Shown here: in pieces, positions 20,801 through 34,282 of the stretch
Layout of the letters: every line of letters starts with the position of its first letter
How positions within the stretch are numbered: position 1 is the stretch's first letter
Assembly (NCBI GenBank): GCA_020466095.1
Contig: CM035806.1
Coordinates: 112,685,401 to 112,749,400 of the forward strand
Direction of reading: 5' to 3'
Source: Chlorops oryzae
Lineage: Eukaryota; Arthropoda; Insecta; Diptera; Chloropidae
Length of the DNA: 64,000 nt
Notes under the pieces: model-generated
Seen by the model: the letters and a program-made list of their open reading frames with translations, nothing else
Databases searched by the model: none
Told to the model about the DNA's origin: nothing
Translations under genes and position numbers: made by a program

Positions 20801-23800
20801 GTTTAGCTGCGAAATACTCAATTCAAAATAGTGAAAATCAAATTTTCGCGAATTTCGCGGATGGTGGTCTTGATCAAATTTTAACCCTTAGAGGACATTT
20901 TGTTTAGCTGCGAAATACTCAATTCAAAATAGTGAAAATCAAATTTTCGCGAATTTCGCGGATGGTAGTCTTGATCAAATTTTAACCCTTAGAGGACATT
21001 TTGTTTAGCTGCGAAACACTCAATTCAAAATAGTGAAAATCAAATTTTCGCGAATTTCGCGGATGGTGGTCTTGATCAAATTTTAACCCTTAGAGGACAT
21101 TTTGTTTAGCTGCGAAATACTCAATTCAAAATAGTGAAAATCAAATTTTCGCGAATTTCGCGGATGGTGGTCTTGATCAAATTTTAACCCTTAGAGGACA
21201 TTTTGTTTAGCTGCGAAATACTCAATTCAAAATAGTGAAAATCAAATTTTCGCGAATTTCGCGGATGGTGGTCTTGATCAAATTTTAACCCTTAGAGGAC
21301 ATTTTGTTTAGCTGCGAAATACTCAATTCAAAATAGTGAAAATCAAATTTTCGCGAATTTCGCGGATGGTGGTCTTGATCAAATTTTAACCCTTAGAGGA
21401 CATTTTGTTTAGCTGCGAAATACTCAATTCAAAATAGTGAAAATCAAATTTTCGCGAATTTCGCGGATGGTGGTCTTGATCAAATTTTTAACCCTTAAGG
21501 ACATTTTGTTTAGCTGCGAAATACTCAATTCAAAATAGTGAAAATCAAATTTTCGCGAATTTCGCGGATGGTGGTCTTGATCAAATTTTAACCCTTAAGG
21601 ACATTTTGTTTAGCTGCGAAATACTCAATTCAAAATAGTGAAAATCAAATTTTCGCGAATTTCGCGATTGGATGGTGGTCTTGATCAAATTTTAACCCTT
21701 AGAGGACATTTTGTTTAGCTGCGAAATACTCAATTCAAAATAGTGAAAATCAAATTTTCGCGAATTTCGCGGATGGTGGTCTTGATCAAATTTTAACCCT
21801 TAGAGGACATTTTGTTTAGCTGCGAAATACTCAATTCAAAATAGTGAAAATCAAATTTTCGCGAATTTCGCGGATGGTGGTCTTGATCAAATTTTAACCC
21901 TTAGAGGACATTTTGTTTAGCTGCAAATACTCAATTCAAAATAGTGAAAATCAAATTTTCGCGAATTTCGCGGATGGTGGTCTTGATCAAATTTTAACCC
22001 TTAGAGGACATTTTGTTTAGCTGCGAAATACTCAATTCAAAATAGTGAAAATCAAATTTTCGCGAATTTCGCGGATGGTGGTCTTGATCAAATTTTACCC
22101 TTAAGGACATTTTGTTTAGCTGCGAAATACTCAATTCAAAATAGTGAAAATCAAATTTTCGCGAATTTCGCGGATGGTGGTCTTGATCAAATTTTACCCT
22201 TAAGGACATTTTGTTTAGCTGCGAAATACTCAATTCAAAATAGTGAAAATCAAATTTTCGCGAATTTCGCGATTGGATGGTGGTCTTGATCAAATTTTAA
22301 CCCTTAGAGGACATTTTGTTTAGCTGCGAAATACTCAATTCAAAATAGTGAAAATCAAATTTTCGCGAATTTCGCGGATGGTGGTCTTGATCAAATTTTA
22401 ACCCTTAGAGACATTTTGTTTAGCTGCGAAATACTCAATTCAAAATAGTGAAAATCAAATTTTCGCGAATTTCGCGGATGGTGGTCTTGATCAAATTTTA
22501 ACCCTTAGAGGACATTTTGTTTAGCTGCGAAATACTCAATTCAAAATAGTGAAAATCAAATTTCGCGAATTTCGCGGATGGTGGTCTTGATCAAATTTTA
22601 ACCCTTAGAGACATTTTGTTTAGCTGCGAAATACTCAATTCAAAATAGTGAAAATCAAATTTTCGCGAATTTCGCGGATGGTGGTCTTGATCAAATTTTA
22701 CCCTTACAGGACATTTTGTTTAGCTGCGAAATACTCAATTCAAAATAGTGAAAATCAAATTTTCGCGAATTTCGCGGATGGTGGTCTTGATCAAATTTTT
22801 ACCCTTACAGGACATTTTGTTTAGCTGCGAAATACTCAATTCAAAATAGTGAAAATCAAATTTTCGCGAATTTCGCGAATTTCGCGGATGGTGGTCTTGA
22901 TCAAATTTTAACCCTTAGAGGACATTTTGTTTAGCTGCGAAATACTCAATTCAAAATAGTGAAAATCAAAATTTCGCGAATTTCGCGGATGGTGGTCTTG
23001 ATCAAATTTTAACCCTTAGAGAACATTTTGTTTAGCTGCGAAATACTCAATTCAAAATAGTGAAAATCAAATTTTCGCGAATTTCGCGGATGGTGGTCTT
23101 GATCAAATTTTAACCCTTAGAGGACATTTTGTTTAGCTGCGAAATACTCAATTCAAAATAGTGAAAATCAAAATTTTCGCGAATTTCGCGGATGGTGGTC
23201 TTGATCAAATTTTAACCCTTAGAGAACATTTTGTTTAGCTGCGAAATACTCAATTCAAAATAGTGAAAATCAAATTTTCGCGAATTTCGCGGATGGTGGT
23301 CTTGATCAAATTTTTAACCCTTAGAGGACATTTTGTTTAGCTGCGAAATACTCAATTCAAAATAGTGAAAATCAAATTTTCGCGAATTTCGCGGATGGTG
23401 GTCTTGATCAAATTTTAACCCTTAGAGGACATTTTGTTTAGCTGCGAAATACTCAATTCAAAATAGTGAAAATCAAATTTTCGCGAATTTCGCGGATGGT
23501 GGTCTTGATCAAATTTTAAACCCTTAGAGGACATTTTGTTTAGCTGCGAAATACTCAATTCAAAATAGTGAAAATCAAATTTTCGCGAATTTCGCGGATG
23601 GTGGTCTTGATCAAATTTTTAACCCTTAGAGGACATTTTGTTTAGCTGCAAAATACTCAATTCAAAATAGTGAAAATCAAATTTTCGCGAATTTCGCGGA
23701 TGGTGGTCTTGATCAAATTTTAACCCTTAGAGGACATTTTGTTTAGCTGCGAAATACTCAATTCAAAATAGTGAAAATCAAATTTTCGCGAATTTCGCGG

Positions 23801-26800
23801 ATGGTGGTCTTGATCAAATTTTAACCCTTAGAGGACATTTTGTTTAGCTGCGAAATACTCAATTCAAAATAGTGAAAATCAAATTTTCGCGAATTTCGCG
23901 GATGGTGGTCTTGATCAAATTTTAACCCTTAGAGGACATTTTGTTTAGCTGCGAAAACTCAATTCAAAATAGTGAAAATCAAATTTTCGCGAATTTCGCG
24001 GATGGTGGTCTTGATCAAATTTTAACCCTTAGAGGACATTTTGTTTAGCTGCGAAATACTCAATTCAAAATAGTGAAAATCAAATTTTCGCGAATTTCGC
24101 GGATGGTGGTCTTGATCAAATTTTAACCCTTAGAGGACATTTTGTTTAGCTGCGAAATACTCAATTCAAAATAGTGAAAATCAAATTTTCGCGAATTTCG
24201 CGGATGGTGGTCTTGATCAAATTTTAACCCTTAGAGGACATTTTGTTTAGCTGCGAAATACTCAATTCAAAATAGTGAAAATCAAATTTTCGCGAATTTC
24301 GCGGATGGTGGTCTTGATCAAATTTTAACCCTTAGAGGACATTTTGTTTAGCTGCGAAATACTCAATTCAAAATAGTGAAAATCAAATTTTCGCGAATTT
24401 CGCGGATGGTGGTCTTGATCAAATTTTAACCCTTAGAGGACATTTTGTTTAGCTGCGAAATACTCAATTCAAAATAGTGAAAATCAAAATTTCGCGAATT
24501 TCGCGGATGGTGGTCTTGATCAAATTTTAACCCTTAGAGAACATTTTGTTTAGCTGCGAAATACTCAATTCAAAATAGTAAAATCAAATTTTCGCGAATT
24601 TCGCGGATGGTGGTCTTGATCAAATTTTAACCCTTAGAGGACATTTTGTTTAGCTGCGAAATACTCAATTCAAATAGTGAAAATCAATTTTTCGCGAATT
24701 TCGCGGATGATGGTCTTGATCAAATTTTAACCCTTAGAGGACATTTTGTTTAGCTGCGAAATACTCAATTCAAAATAGTGAAAATCAAATTTTCGCGAAT
24801 TTCGCGGATGGTGGTCTTGATCAAATTTTAACCCTTACAGGACATTTTGTTTAGCTGCGAAATACTCAATTCAAAATAGTGAAAATCAAATTTTCGCGAA
24901 TTTCGCGGATGGTGGTCTTGATCAAATTTTAACCCTTAGAGGACATTTTGTTTAGCTGCGAAATACTCAATTCAAAATAGTGAAAATCAAAATTTCGCGA
25001 ATTTCGCGGATGGTGGTCTTGATCAAATTTTAACCCTTAGAGGAACATTTTGTTTAGCTGCGAAATACTCAATTCAAAATAGTGAAAATCAAATTTTCGC
25101 GAATTTCGCGGATGGTGGTCTTGATCAAATTTTAACCCTTAGAGGACATTTTGTTTAGCTGCGAAATACTCAATTCAAAATAGTGAAAATCAAAATTTCG
25201 CGAATTTCGCGGATGGTGGTCTTGATCAAATTTTAACCCTTAGAGAACATTTTGTTTAGCTGCGAAATACTCAATTCAAAATAGTGAAAATCAAATTTTC
25301 GCGAATTTCGCGGATGGTGGTCTTGATCAAATTTTAACCCTTAGAGGACATTTTGTTTAGCTGCGAAATACTCAATTCAAAATAGTGAAAATCAAATTTT
25401 CGCGAATTTCGCGGATGGTGGTCTTGATCAAATTTTAACCCTTAGAGGACATTTTGTTTAGCTGCGAAATACTCAATTCAAAATAGTGAAAATCAAATTT
25501 TCGCGAATTTCGCGGATGGTAGTCTTGATCAAATTTTAACCCTTAGAGGACATTTTGTTTAGCTGCGAAATACTCAATTCAAAATAGTGAAAATCAAATT
25601 TTCGCGAATTTCGCGGATGGTGGTCTTGATCAAATTTTAACCCTTAGAGGACATTTTGTTTAGCTGCGAAATACTCAATTCAAAATAGTGAAAATCAAAT
25701 TTTCGCGAATTTCGCGGATGGTGGTCTTGATCAAATTTTAACCCTCAGAGGACATTTTGTTTAGCTGCGAAATACTCAATTCAAAATAGTGAAAATCAAA
25801 TTTTCGCGAATTTCGCGGATGGTGGTCTTGATCAAATTTTAACCCTTAGAGGACATTTTGTTTAGCTGCGAAATACTCAATTCAAAATAGTGAAAATCAA
25901 ATTTTCGTGAATTTCGCGGATGGTGGTCTTGATCAAATTTTAACCCTTAGAGGACATTTTGTTTAGCTGCGAAATACTCAATTCAAAATAGTGAAAATCA
26001 AATTTTCGCGAATTTCGCGGATGGTAGTCTTGATCAAATTTTAACCCTTAGAGAACATTTTGTTTAGCTGCGAAATACTCAATTCAAAATAGTGAAAATC
26101 AAATTTTCGCGAATTTCGCGGATGGTAGTCTCGATCAAATTTTAACCCTTAGAGAACATTTTGTTTAGCTGCGAAATACTCAATTCAAAATAGTGAAAAT
26201 CAAATTTTCGCGAATTTCGCGGATGGTAGTCTCGATCAAATTTTAACCCTTAGAGGACATTTTGTTTAGCTGCGAAATACTCAATTCAAAATAGTGAAAA
26301 TAAAATTTTCGCGAATTTCGCGGATGGTGGTCTTGATCAAATTTTAACCCTTAGAGGACATTTTGTTTAGCTGCGAAATACTCAATTCAAAATAGTGAAA
26401 ATCAAATTTTCGCGAATTTCGCGGATGGTGGTCTTGATCAAATTTTAACCCTTAGAGGACATTTTGTTTAGCTGCGAAATACTCAATTCAAAATAGTGAA
26501 AATCAAATTTTCGCGAATTTCGCGGATGGTGGTCTTGATCAAATTTTAACCCTTAGAGGACATTTTGTTTAGCTGCGAAATACTCAATTCAAAATAGTGA
26601 AAATCAAATTTTCGCGAATTTCGCGGATGGTGGTCTTGATCAAATTTTAACCCTTAGAGGACATTTTGTTTAGCTGCGAAATACTCAATTCAAAATAGTG
26701 AAAATCAAATTTTCGCGAATTTCGCGGATGGTGGTCTTGATCAAATTTTAACCCTTAGAGGACATTTTGTTTAGCTGCGAAATACTCAATTCAAAATAGT

Positions 26801-29800
26801 GAAAATCAAATTTTCGCGAATTTCGCGGATGGTGGTCTTGATCAAATTTTAACCCTTAGAGGACATTTTGTTTAGCTGCGAAATACTCAATTCAAAATAG
26901 TGAAAATCAAATTTTCGCGAATTTCGCGGATGGTGGTCTTGATCAAATTTTAACCCTTAGAGGACATTTTGTTTAGCTGCGAAATACTCAATTCAAAATA
27001 GTGAAAATCAAATTTTCGCGAATTTCGCGGATGGTGGTCTTGACAAATTTTAACCCTTAGAGGACATTTTGTTTAGCTGCGAAATACTCAATTCAAAATA
27101 GTGAAAATCAAATTTTCGCGAATTTCGCGGATGGTGGTCTTGATCAAATTTTAACCCTTAGAGGACATTTTGTTTAGCTGCGAAATACTCAATTCAAAAT
27201 AGTGAAAATCAAATTTTCGCGAATTTCGCGGATGGTGGTCTTGATCAAATTTTAACCCTTAGAGGACATTTTGTTTAGCTGCGAAATACTCAATTCAAAA
27301 TAGTGAAAATCAAATTTTCGCGAATTTCGCGGATGGTGGTCTTGATCAAATTTTAACCCTTAGAGGACATTTTGTTTAGCTGCGAAATACTCAATTCAAA
27401 ATAGTGAAAATAAATTTTCGCGAATTTCGCGGATGGTGGTCTTGACAAATTTTAACCCTTAGAGGACATTTTGTTTAGCTGCGAAATACTCAATTCAAAA
27501 TAGTGAAAATCAAATTTTCGCGAATTTCGCGGATGGTGGTCTTGATCAAATTTTAACCCTTAGAGGACATTTTGTTTAGCTGCGAAATACTCAATTCAAA
27601 ATAGTGAAAATCAAATTTTCGCGAATTTCGCGGATGGTGGTCTTGATCAAATTTTAACCCTTAGAGGACATTTTGTTTAGCTGCGAAATACTCAATTCAA
27701 AATAGTGAAAATCAAATTTTCGCGAATTTCGCGGATGGTGGCCTTGATCAAATTTTAACCCTTAGAGGACATTTTGTTTAGCTGCGAAATACTCAATTCA
27801 AAATAGTGAAAATCAAATTTTCGCGAATTTCGCGGATGGTGGTCTTGATCAAATTTTAACCCTTAGAGGACATTTTGTTTAGCTGCGAAATACTCAATTC
27901 AAAATAGTGAAAATCAAATTTTCGCGAATTTCGCGGATGGTGGTCTTGATCAAATTTTAACCCTTAGAGGACATTTTGTTTAGCTGCGAAATACTCAATT
28001 CAAAATAGTGAAAATCAAATTTTCGCGAATTTCGCGTGATGGTGGTCTTGATCAAATTTTAACCCTTAGAGGACATTTTGTTTAGCTGCGAAATACTCAA
28101 TTCAAAATAGTGAAAATCAAATTTTCGCGAATTTCGCGGATGGTGGTCTTGATCAAATTTTAACCCTTAGAGGACATTTTGTTTAGCTGCGAAATACTCA
28201 ATTCAAAATAGTGAAAATCAAATTTTCGCGAATTTCGCGGATGGTGGTCTTGATCAAATTTTAACCCTTAGAGGACATTTTGTTTAGCTGCGAAATACTC
28301 AATTCAAAATAGTGAAAATCAAATTTTCGCGAATTTCGCGGATGGTGGTCTTGATCAAATTTTTAACCCTTAGAGGACATTTTGTTTAGCTGCGAAATAC
28401 TCAATTCAAAATAGTGAAAATCAAATTTTCGCGAATTTCGCGAATTTCGCGGATGGTGGTCTTGATCAAATTTTAACCCTTAGAGGACATTTTGTTTAGC
28501 TGCGAAATACTCAATTCAAAATAGTGAAAATCAAATTTTCGCGAATTTCGCGGATGGTGGTCTTGATCAAATTTTAACCCTTAGAGGACATTTTGTTTAG
28601 CTGCGAAATACTCAATTCAAAATAGTGAAAATCAAATTTTCGCGAATTTCGCGGATGGTGGTCTTGATCAAATTTTTACCCTTAGAGGACATTTTGTTTA
28701 GCTGCGAAATACTCAATTCAAAATAGTGAAAATCAAATTTTCGCGAATTTCGCGGATGGTGGTCTTGATCAAATTTTAACCCTTAGAGGACATTTTGTTT
28801 AGCTGCGAAATACTCAATTCAAAATAGTGAAAATCAAATTTTCGCGAATTTCGCGGATGGTGGTCTTGATCAAATTTTAACCCTTAGAGGACATTTTGTT
28901 TAGCTGCGAAATACTCAATTCAAAATAGTGAAAATCAAATTTTCGCGAATTTCGCGAATGGATGGTGGTCTTGATCAAATTTTAACCCTTAGAGGACATT
29001 TTGTTTAGCTGCGAAATACTCAATTCAAAATAGTGAAAATCAAATTTTCGCGAATTTCGCGATTGGATGGTGGTCTTGATCAAATTTTAACCCTTAGAGG
29101 ACATTTTGTTTAGCTGCGAAATACTCAATTCAAAATAGTGAAAATCAAATTTTCGCGAATTTCGCGGATGGTGGTCTTGATCAAATTTTTAACCCTTAGA
29201 GGACATTTTTTTAGCTGCGAAATACTCAATTCAAAATAGTGAAAATCAAATTTTCGCGAATTTCGCGGATGGTGGTCTTGATCAAATTTTAACCCTTAGA
29301 GGACATTTTGTTTAGCTGCGAAATACTCAATTCAAAATAGTGAAAATCAAATTTTCGCGAATTTCGCGGATGGTGGTCTTGATCAAATTTTAACCCTTAG
29401 AGGACATTTTGTTTAGCTGCGAAATACTCAATTCAAAATAGTGAAAATCAAATTTTCGCGAATTTCGCGGATGGTGGTCTTGATCAAATTTTAACCCTTA
29501 GAGGACATTTTGTTTAGCTGCGAAATACTCAATTCAAAATAGTGAAAATCAAATTTTCGCGAATTTCGCGATTGATGGTGGTCTTGATCAAATTTTAACC
29601 CTTAGAGGACATTTTGTTTAGCTGCGAAATACTCAATTCAAAATAGTGAAAATCAAATTTTCGCGAATTTCGCGGATGGTGGTCTTGATCAAATTTTTAC
29701 CCTTAGAGGACATTTTTTTAGCTGCGAAATACTCAATTCAAAATAGTGAAAATCAAATTTTCGCGAATTTCGCGGATGGTGGTCTTGATCAAATTTTAAC

Positions 29801-31650
29801 CCTTAGAGGACATTTTGTTTAGCTGCGAAATACTCAATTCAAAATAGTGAAAATCAAATTTTCGCGAATTTCGCGGATGGTGGTCTTGATCAAATTTTAA
29901 CCCTTAGAGGACATTTTGTTTAGCTGCGAAATACTCAATTCAAAATAGTGAAAATCAAATTTTCGCGAATTTCGCGGATGGTGGTCTTGATCAAATTTTA
30001 ACCCTTAGAGGACATTTTGTTTAGCTGCGAAATACTCAATTCAAAATAGTGAAAATCAAATTTTCGCGAATTTCGCGGATGGTGGTCTTGATCAAATTTT
30101 AACCCTTAGAGGACATTTTGTTTAGCTGCGAAATACTCAATTCAAAATAGTGAAAATCAAATTTTCGCGAATTTCGCGGATGGTGGTCTTGATCAAATTT
30201 TTAACCCTTAGAGGACATTTTTTTAGCTGCGAAATACTCAATTCAAAATAGTGAAAATCAAATTTTCGCGAATTTCGCGGATGGTGGTCTTGATCAAATT
30301 TTAACCCTTAGAGGACATTTTGTTTAGCTGCGAAATACTCAATTCAAAATAGTGAAAATCAAATTTTCGCGAATTTCGCGGATGGTGGTCTTGATCAAAT
30401 TTTAACCCTTAGAGGACATTTTGTTTAGCTGCGAAATACTCAATTCAAAATAGTGAAAATCAAATTTTCGCGAATTTCGCGGATGGTGGTCTTGATCAAA
30501 TTTTAACCCTTAGAGGACATTTTGTTTAGCTGCGAAATACTCAATTCAAAATAGTGAAAATCAAATTTTCGCGAATTTCGCGGATGGTGGTCTTGATCAA
30601 ATTTTAACCCTTAGAGGACATTTTGTTTAGCTGCGAAATACTCAATTCAAAATAGTGAAAATCAAATTTTCGCGAATTTCGCGGATGGTGGTCTTGATCA
30701 AATTTTTAACCCTTAGAGGACATTTTGTTTAGCTGCGAAATACTCAATTCAAAATAGTGAAAATCAAATTTTTCGCGAATTTCGCGGATGGTGGTCTTGA
30801 TCAAATTTTTAACCCTTAGAGGACATTTTGTTTAGCTGCGAAATACTCAATTCAAAATAGTGAAAATCAAATTTTCGCGAATTTCGCGGATGGTGGTCTT
30901 GATCAAATTTTAACCCTTAGAGGACATTTTGTTTAGCTGCGAAATACTCAATTCAAAATAGTGAAAATCAAATTTTCGCGAATTTCGCGGATGGTGGTCT
31001 TGATCAAATTTTAACCCTTAGAGGACATTTTGTTTAGCTGCGAAATACTCAATTCAAAATAGTGAAAATCAAATTTTCGCGAATTTCGCGGATGGTGGTC
31101 TTGATCAAATTTTAACCCTTAGAGGACATTTTGTTTAGCTGCGAAATACTCAATTCAAAATAGTGAAAATCAAATTTTCGCGAATTTCGCGGATGGTGGT
31201 CTTGATCAAATTTTAACCCTTAGAGGACATTTTGTTTAGCTGCGAAATACTCAATTCAAAATAGTGAAAATCAAATTTTCGCGAATTTCGCGGATGGTGG
31301 TCTTGATCAAATTTTAACCCTTAAAGGACATTTTGTTTAGCTGCGAAATACTCAATTCAAAATAGTGAAAATCAAATTTTCGCGAATTTCGCGGATGGTG
31401 GTCTTGATCAAATTTTAACCCTTAAGGACATTTTGTTTAGCTGCGAAATACTCAATTCAAAATAGTGAAAATCAAATTTTCGCGAATTTCGCGGATGGTG
31501 GTCTTGATCAAATTTTTACCCTTAGAGGACATTTTGTTTAGCTGCGAAATACTCAATTCAAAATAGTGAAAATCAAATTTTCGCGAATTTCGCGGATGGT
31601 GGTCTTGATCAAATTTTTACCCTTAGAGGACATTTTGTTTAGCTGCGAAA

Positions 31651-31718
31651 TTTTTTTTTTTTTTTTTTTTGTTTAGCTGCGAAATACTCAATTCAAAATA
31701 GTGAAAATCAAATTTTCG

Positions 31719-31749
<31 letters not shown>
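31651..31749. other. T20 and C31 homopolymers inside the satellite
   Basis: A run of 20 T (31651-31670) and a run of 31 C (31719-31749) replace parts of two neighbouring monomers. Nothing like this occurs elsewhere in the array. They look like consensus or read artefacts rather than biology. Confidence 0.7.
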
Positions 31750-31750
<1 letters not shown>

Positions 31751-32994
31751 ATGGTGGTCTTGATCAAATTTTTAACCCTTAGAGGACATTTTGTTTAGCT
31801 GCGAAATACTCAATTCAAAATAGTGAAAATCAAATTTTCGCGAATTTCGCGGATGGTGGTCTTGATCAAATTTTAACCCTTAGAGGACATTTTGTTTAGC
31901 TGCGAAATACTCAATTCAAAATAGTGAAAATCAAATTTTCGCGAATTTCGCGGATGGTGGTCTTGATCAAATTTTTACCCTTAGAGGACATTTTTTTAGC
32001 TGCGAAATACTCAATTCAAAATAGTGAAAATCAAATTTTCGCGAATTTCGCGGATGGTGGTCTTGATCAAATTTTAACCCTTAGAGGACATTTTGTTTAG
32101 CTGCGAAATACTCAATTCAAAATAGTGAAAATCAAATTTTCGCGAATTTCGCGGATGGTGGTCTTGATCAAATTTTAACCCTTAGAGGACATTTTGTTTA
32201 GCTGCGAAATACTCAATTCAAAATAGTGAAAATCAAATTTTCGCGAATTTCGCGGATGGTGGTCTTGGTCAAATTTTAACCCTTAGAGGACATTTTGTTT
32301 AGCTGCGAAATACTCAATTCAAAATAGTGAAAATCAAATTTTCGCGAATTTCGCGAATTTCGCGGATGGTGGTCTTGATCAAATTTTAACCCTTAGAGGA
32401 CATTTTGTTTAGCTGCGAAATACTCAATTCAAAATAGTGAAAATCAAATTTTCGCGAATTTCGCGGATGGTGGTCTTGATCAAATTTTTACCCTTAGAGG
32501 ACATTTTTTTAGCTGCGAAATACTCAATTCAAAATAGTGAAAATCAAATTTTCGCGAATTTGCGGATGGTGGTCTTGATCAAATTTTAACCCTTAGAGGA
32601 CATTTTGTTTAGCTGCGAAATACTCAATTCAAAATAGTGAAAATCAAATTTTCGCGAATTTCGCGGATGGTGGTCTTGATCAAATTTTAACCCTTAGAGG
32701 ACATTTTGTTTAGCTGCGAAATACTCAATTCAAAATAGTGAAAATCAAATTTTCGCGAATTTCGCGGATGGTGGTCTTGATCAAATTTTACCCTTAAGGA
32801 CATTTTGTTTAGCTGCGAAATACTCAATTCAAAATAGTGAAAATCAAATTTTCGCGAATTTCGCGGATGGTGGTCTTGATCAAATTTTTACCCTTAAGGA
32901 CATTTTGTTTAGCTGCGAAATACTCAATTCAAAATAGTGAAAATCAAATTTTCGCGAATTTCGCGGATGGTGGTCTTGATCAAATTTTACCCTT

Positions 32995-33160
32995 AAGATT
33001 TTTTACTGAAAACTATTAAAATATATAAAATAAAATTTTCAAATTTCGCGGATGGTGGTCTTGATCAAATTTTTACCCTTAGAGGACATTTTGTTTAGCT
33101 GCGAAATACTCAATTCAAAAATAAAATAAATTTTCAATTTCGCGGATGGTGGTCTTGATC
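32995..33160. repeat. Disrupted monomers within the satellite
   Basis: The regular unit breaks at about 32997 (CCCTTAAGATTTTTTACTG...) and the sequence is AT-rich and shortened until about 33150, with CGCGAA lost from two units. A real mutated patch or a weak assembly join. Confidence 0.6.
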
Positions 33161-34282
33161 AAATTTTTAACCCTTAGAGGACATTTTGTTTAGCTGCGAA
33201 ATACTCAATTCAAAATAGTGAAAATCAAATTTTCGCGAATTTCGCGGATGGTGGTCTTGATCAAATTTTAACCCTTAGAGGACATTTTGTTTAGCTGCGA
33301 AATACTCAATTAAAATAGTGAAAATCAAATTTTCGAATTTCGCGGATGGTGGTCTTGATCAAATTTTAACCCTTAGAGGACATTTTGTTTAGCTGCGAAA
33401 TACTCAATTCAAAAAGTGAAAATCAATTTTCGCGAATTTCGCGGATGGTGGTCTTGATCAAATTTTAACCCTTAGAGGACATTTTGTTTAGCTGCGAAAT
33501 ACTCAATTCAAAATAGTGAAAATCAAATTTTCGCGAATTTCGCGGATGGTGGTCTTGATCAAATTTTTACCCTTAGAGGACATTTTGTTTAGCTGCGAAA
33601 TACTCAATTCAAAATAGTGAAAATCAAATTTTCGCGAATTTCGCGGATGGTGGTCTTGATCAAATTTTTACCCTTAGAGGACATTTTATTTAGCTGCGAA
33701 ATACTCAATTCAAAATAGTGAAAATCAAATTTTCGCGAATTTCGCGGATGGTGGTCTTGATCAAATTTTAACCCTTAGAGGACATTTTGTTTAGCTGCGA
33801 AATACTCAATTCAAAATAGTGAAAATCAAATTTTCGCGAATTTCGCGTATGGTGGTCTTGATCAAATTTTTACCCTTAGAGGACATTTTGTTTAGCTGCG
33901 AAATACTCAATTCAAAATAGTGAAAATCAAATTTTCGCGAATTTCGCGGATGGTGGTCTTGATCAAATTTTAACCCTTAGAGGACATTTTGTTTAGCTGC
34001 GAAATACTCAATTCAAAATAGTGAAAATCAAATTTTCGCGAATTTCGCGGATGGTGGTCTTGATCAAATTTTAACCCTTAGAGGACATTTTGTTTAGCTG
34101 CGAAATACTCAATTCGAAATAGTGAAAATCAAATTTTCGCGAATTTCGCGGATGGTGGTCTTGATCAAATTTTAACGACTTTATTTGGCGGCAAAATACA
34201 CAATCGGAAGAAGCAAAAAAATCATTTTTGTATTCAGATATGAGAATAAGAGAAAGAGTGTTTTTTTCTAATGTGTAGGATG

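Larger units (their letters stand above)
18001..34177 (+). repeat. 101-bp satellite array, about 160 copies
   Basis: The landmark GGATGGTGGTCTTGATCAAA recurs every ~101 bp (for example 18114, 18215, 18316, 18417) to 34177. Each unit carries TTTTCGCGAATTTCGCGG, ACCCTTAGAGGACATTTTGT and TTAGCTGCGAAATACTCAAT. Units are highly similar; most differences are single-base indels in T/A runs, GAGG/AGG variants, and small duplications of GCGAATTTC. The first units near 18020 and the last before 33200 are more diverged. No real gene: the 60-99 aa ORFs inside are repeat readings. Confidence 0.97.

Noticed and set aside
18591..33019. ORFs of 60-99 codons inside the satellite
   Set aside because: Identical readings of the 101-bp unit at different phases; no start context and no conservation beyond the DNA repeat.
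18001..34177. CRISPR array
   Set aside because: Units are tandem without unique spacers, 101 bp long, in a eukaryotic, transposon-rich context.
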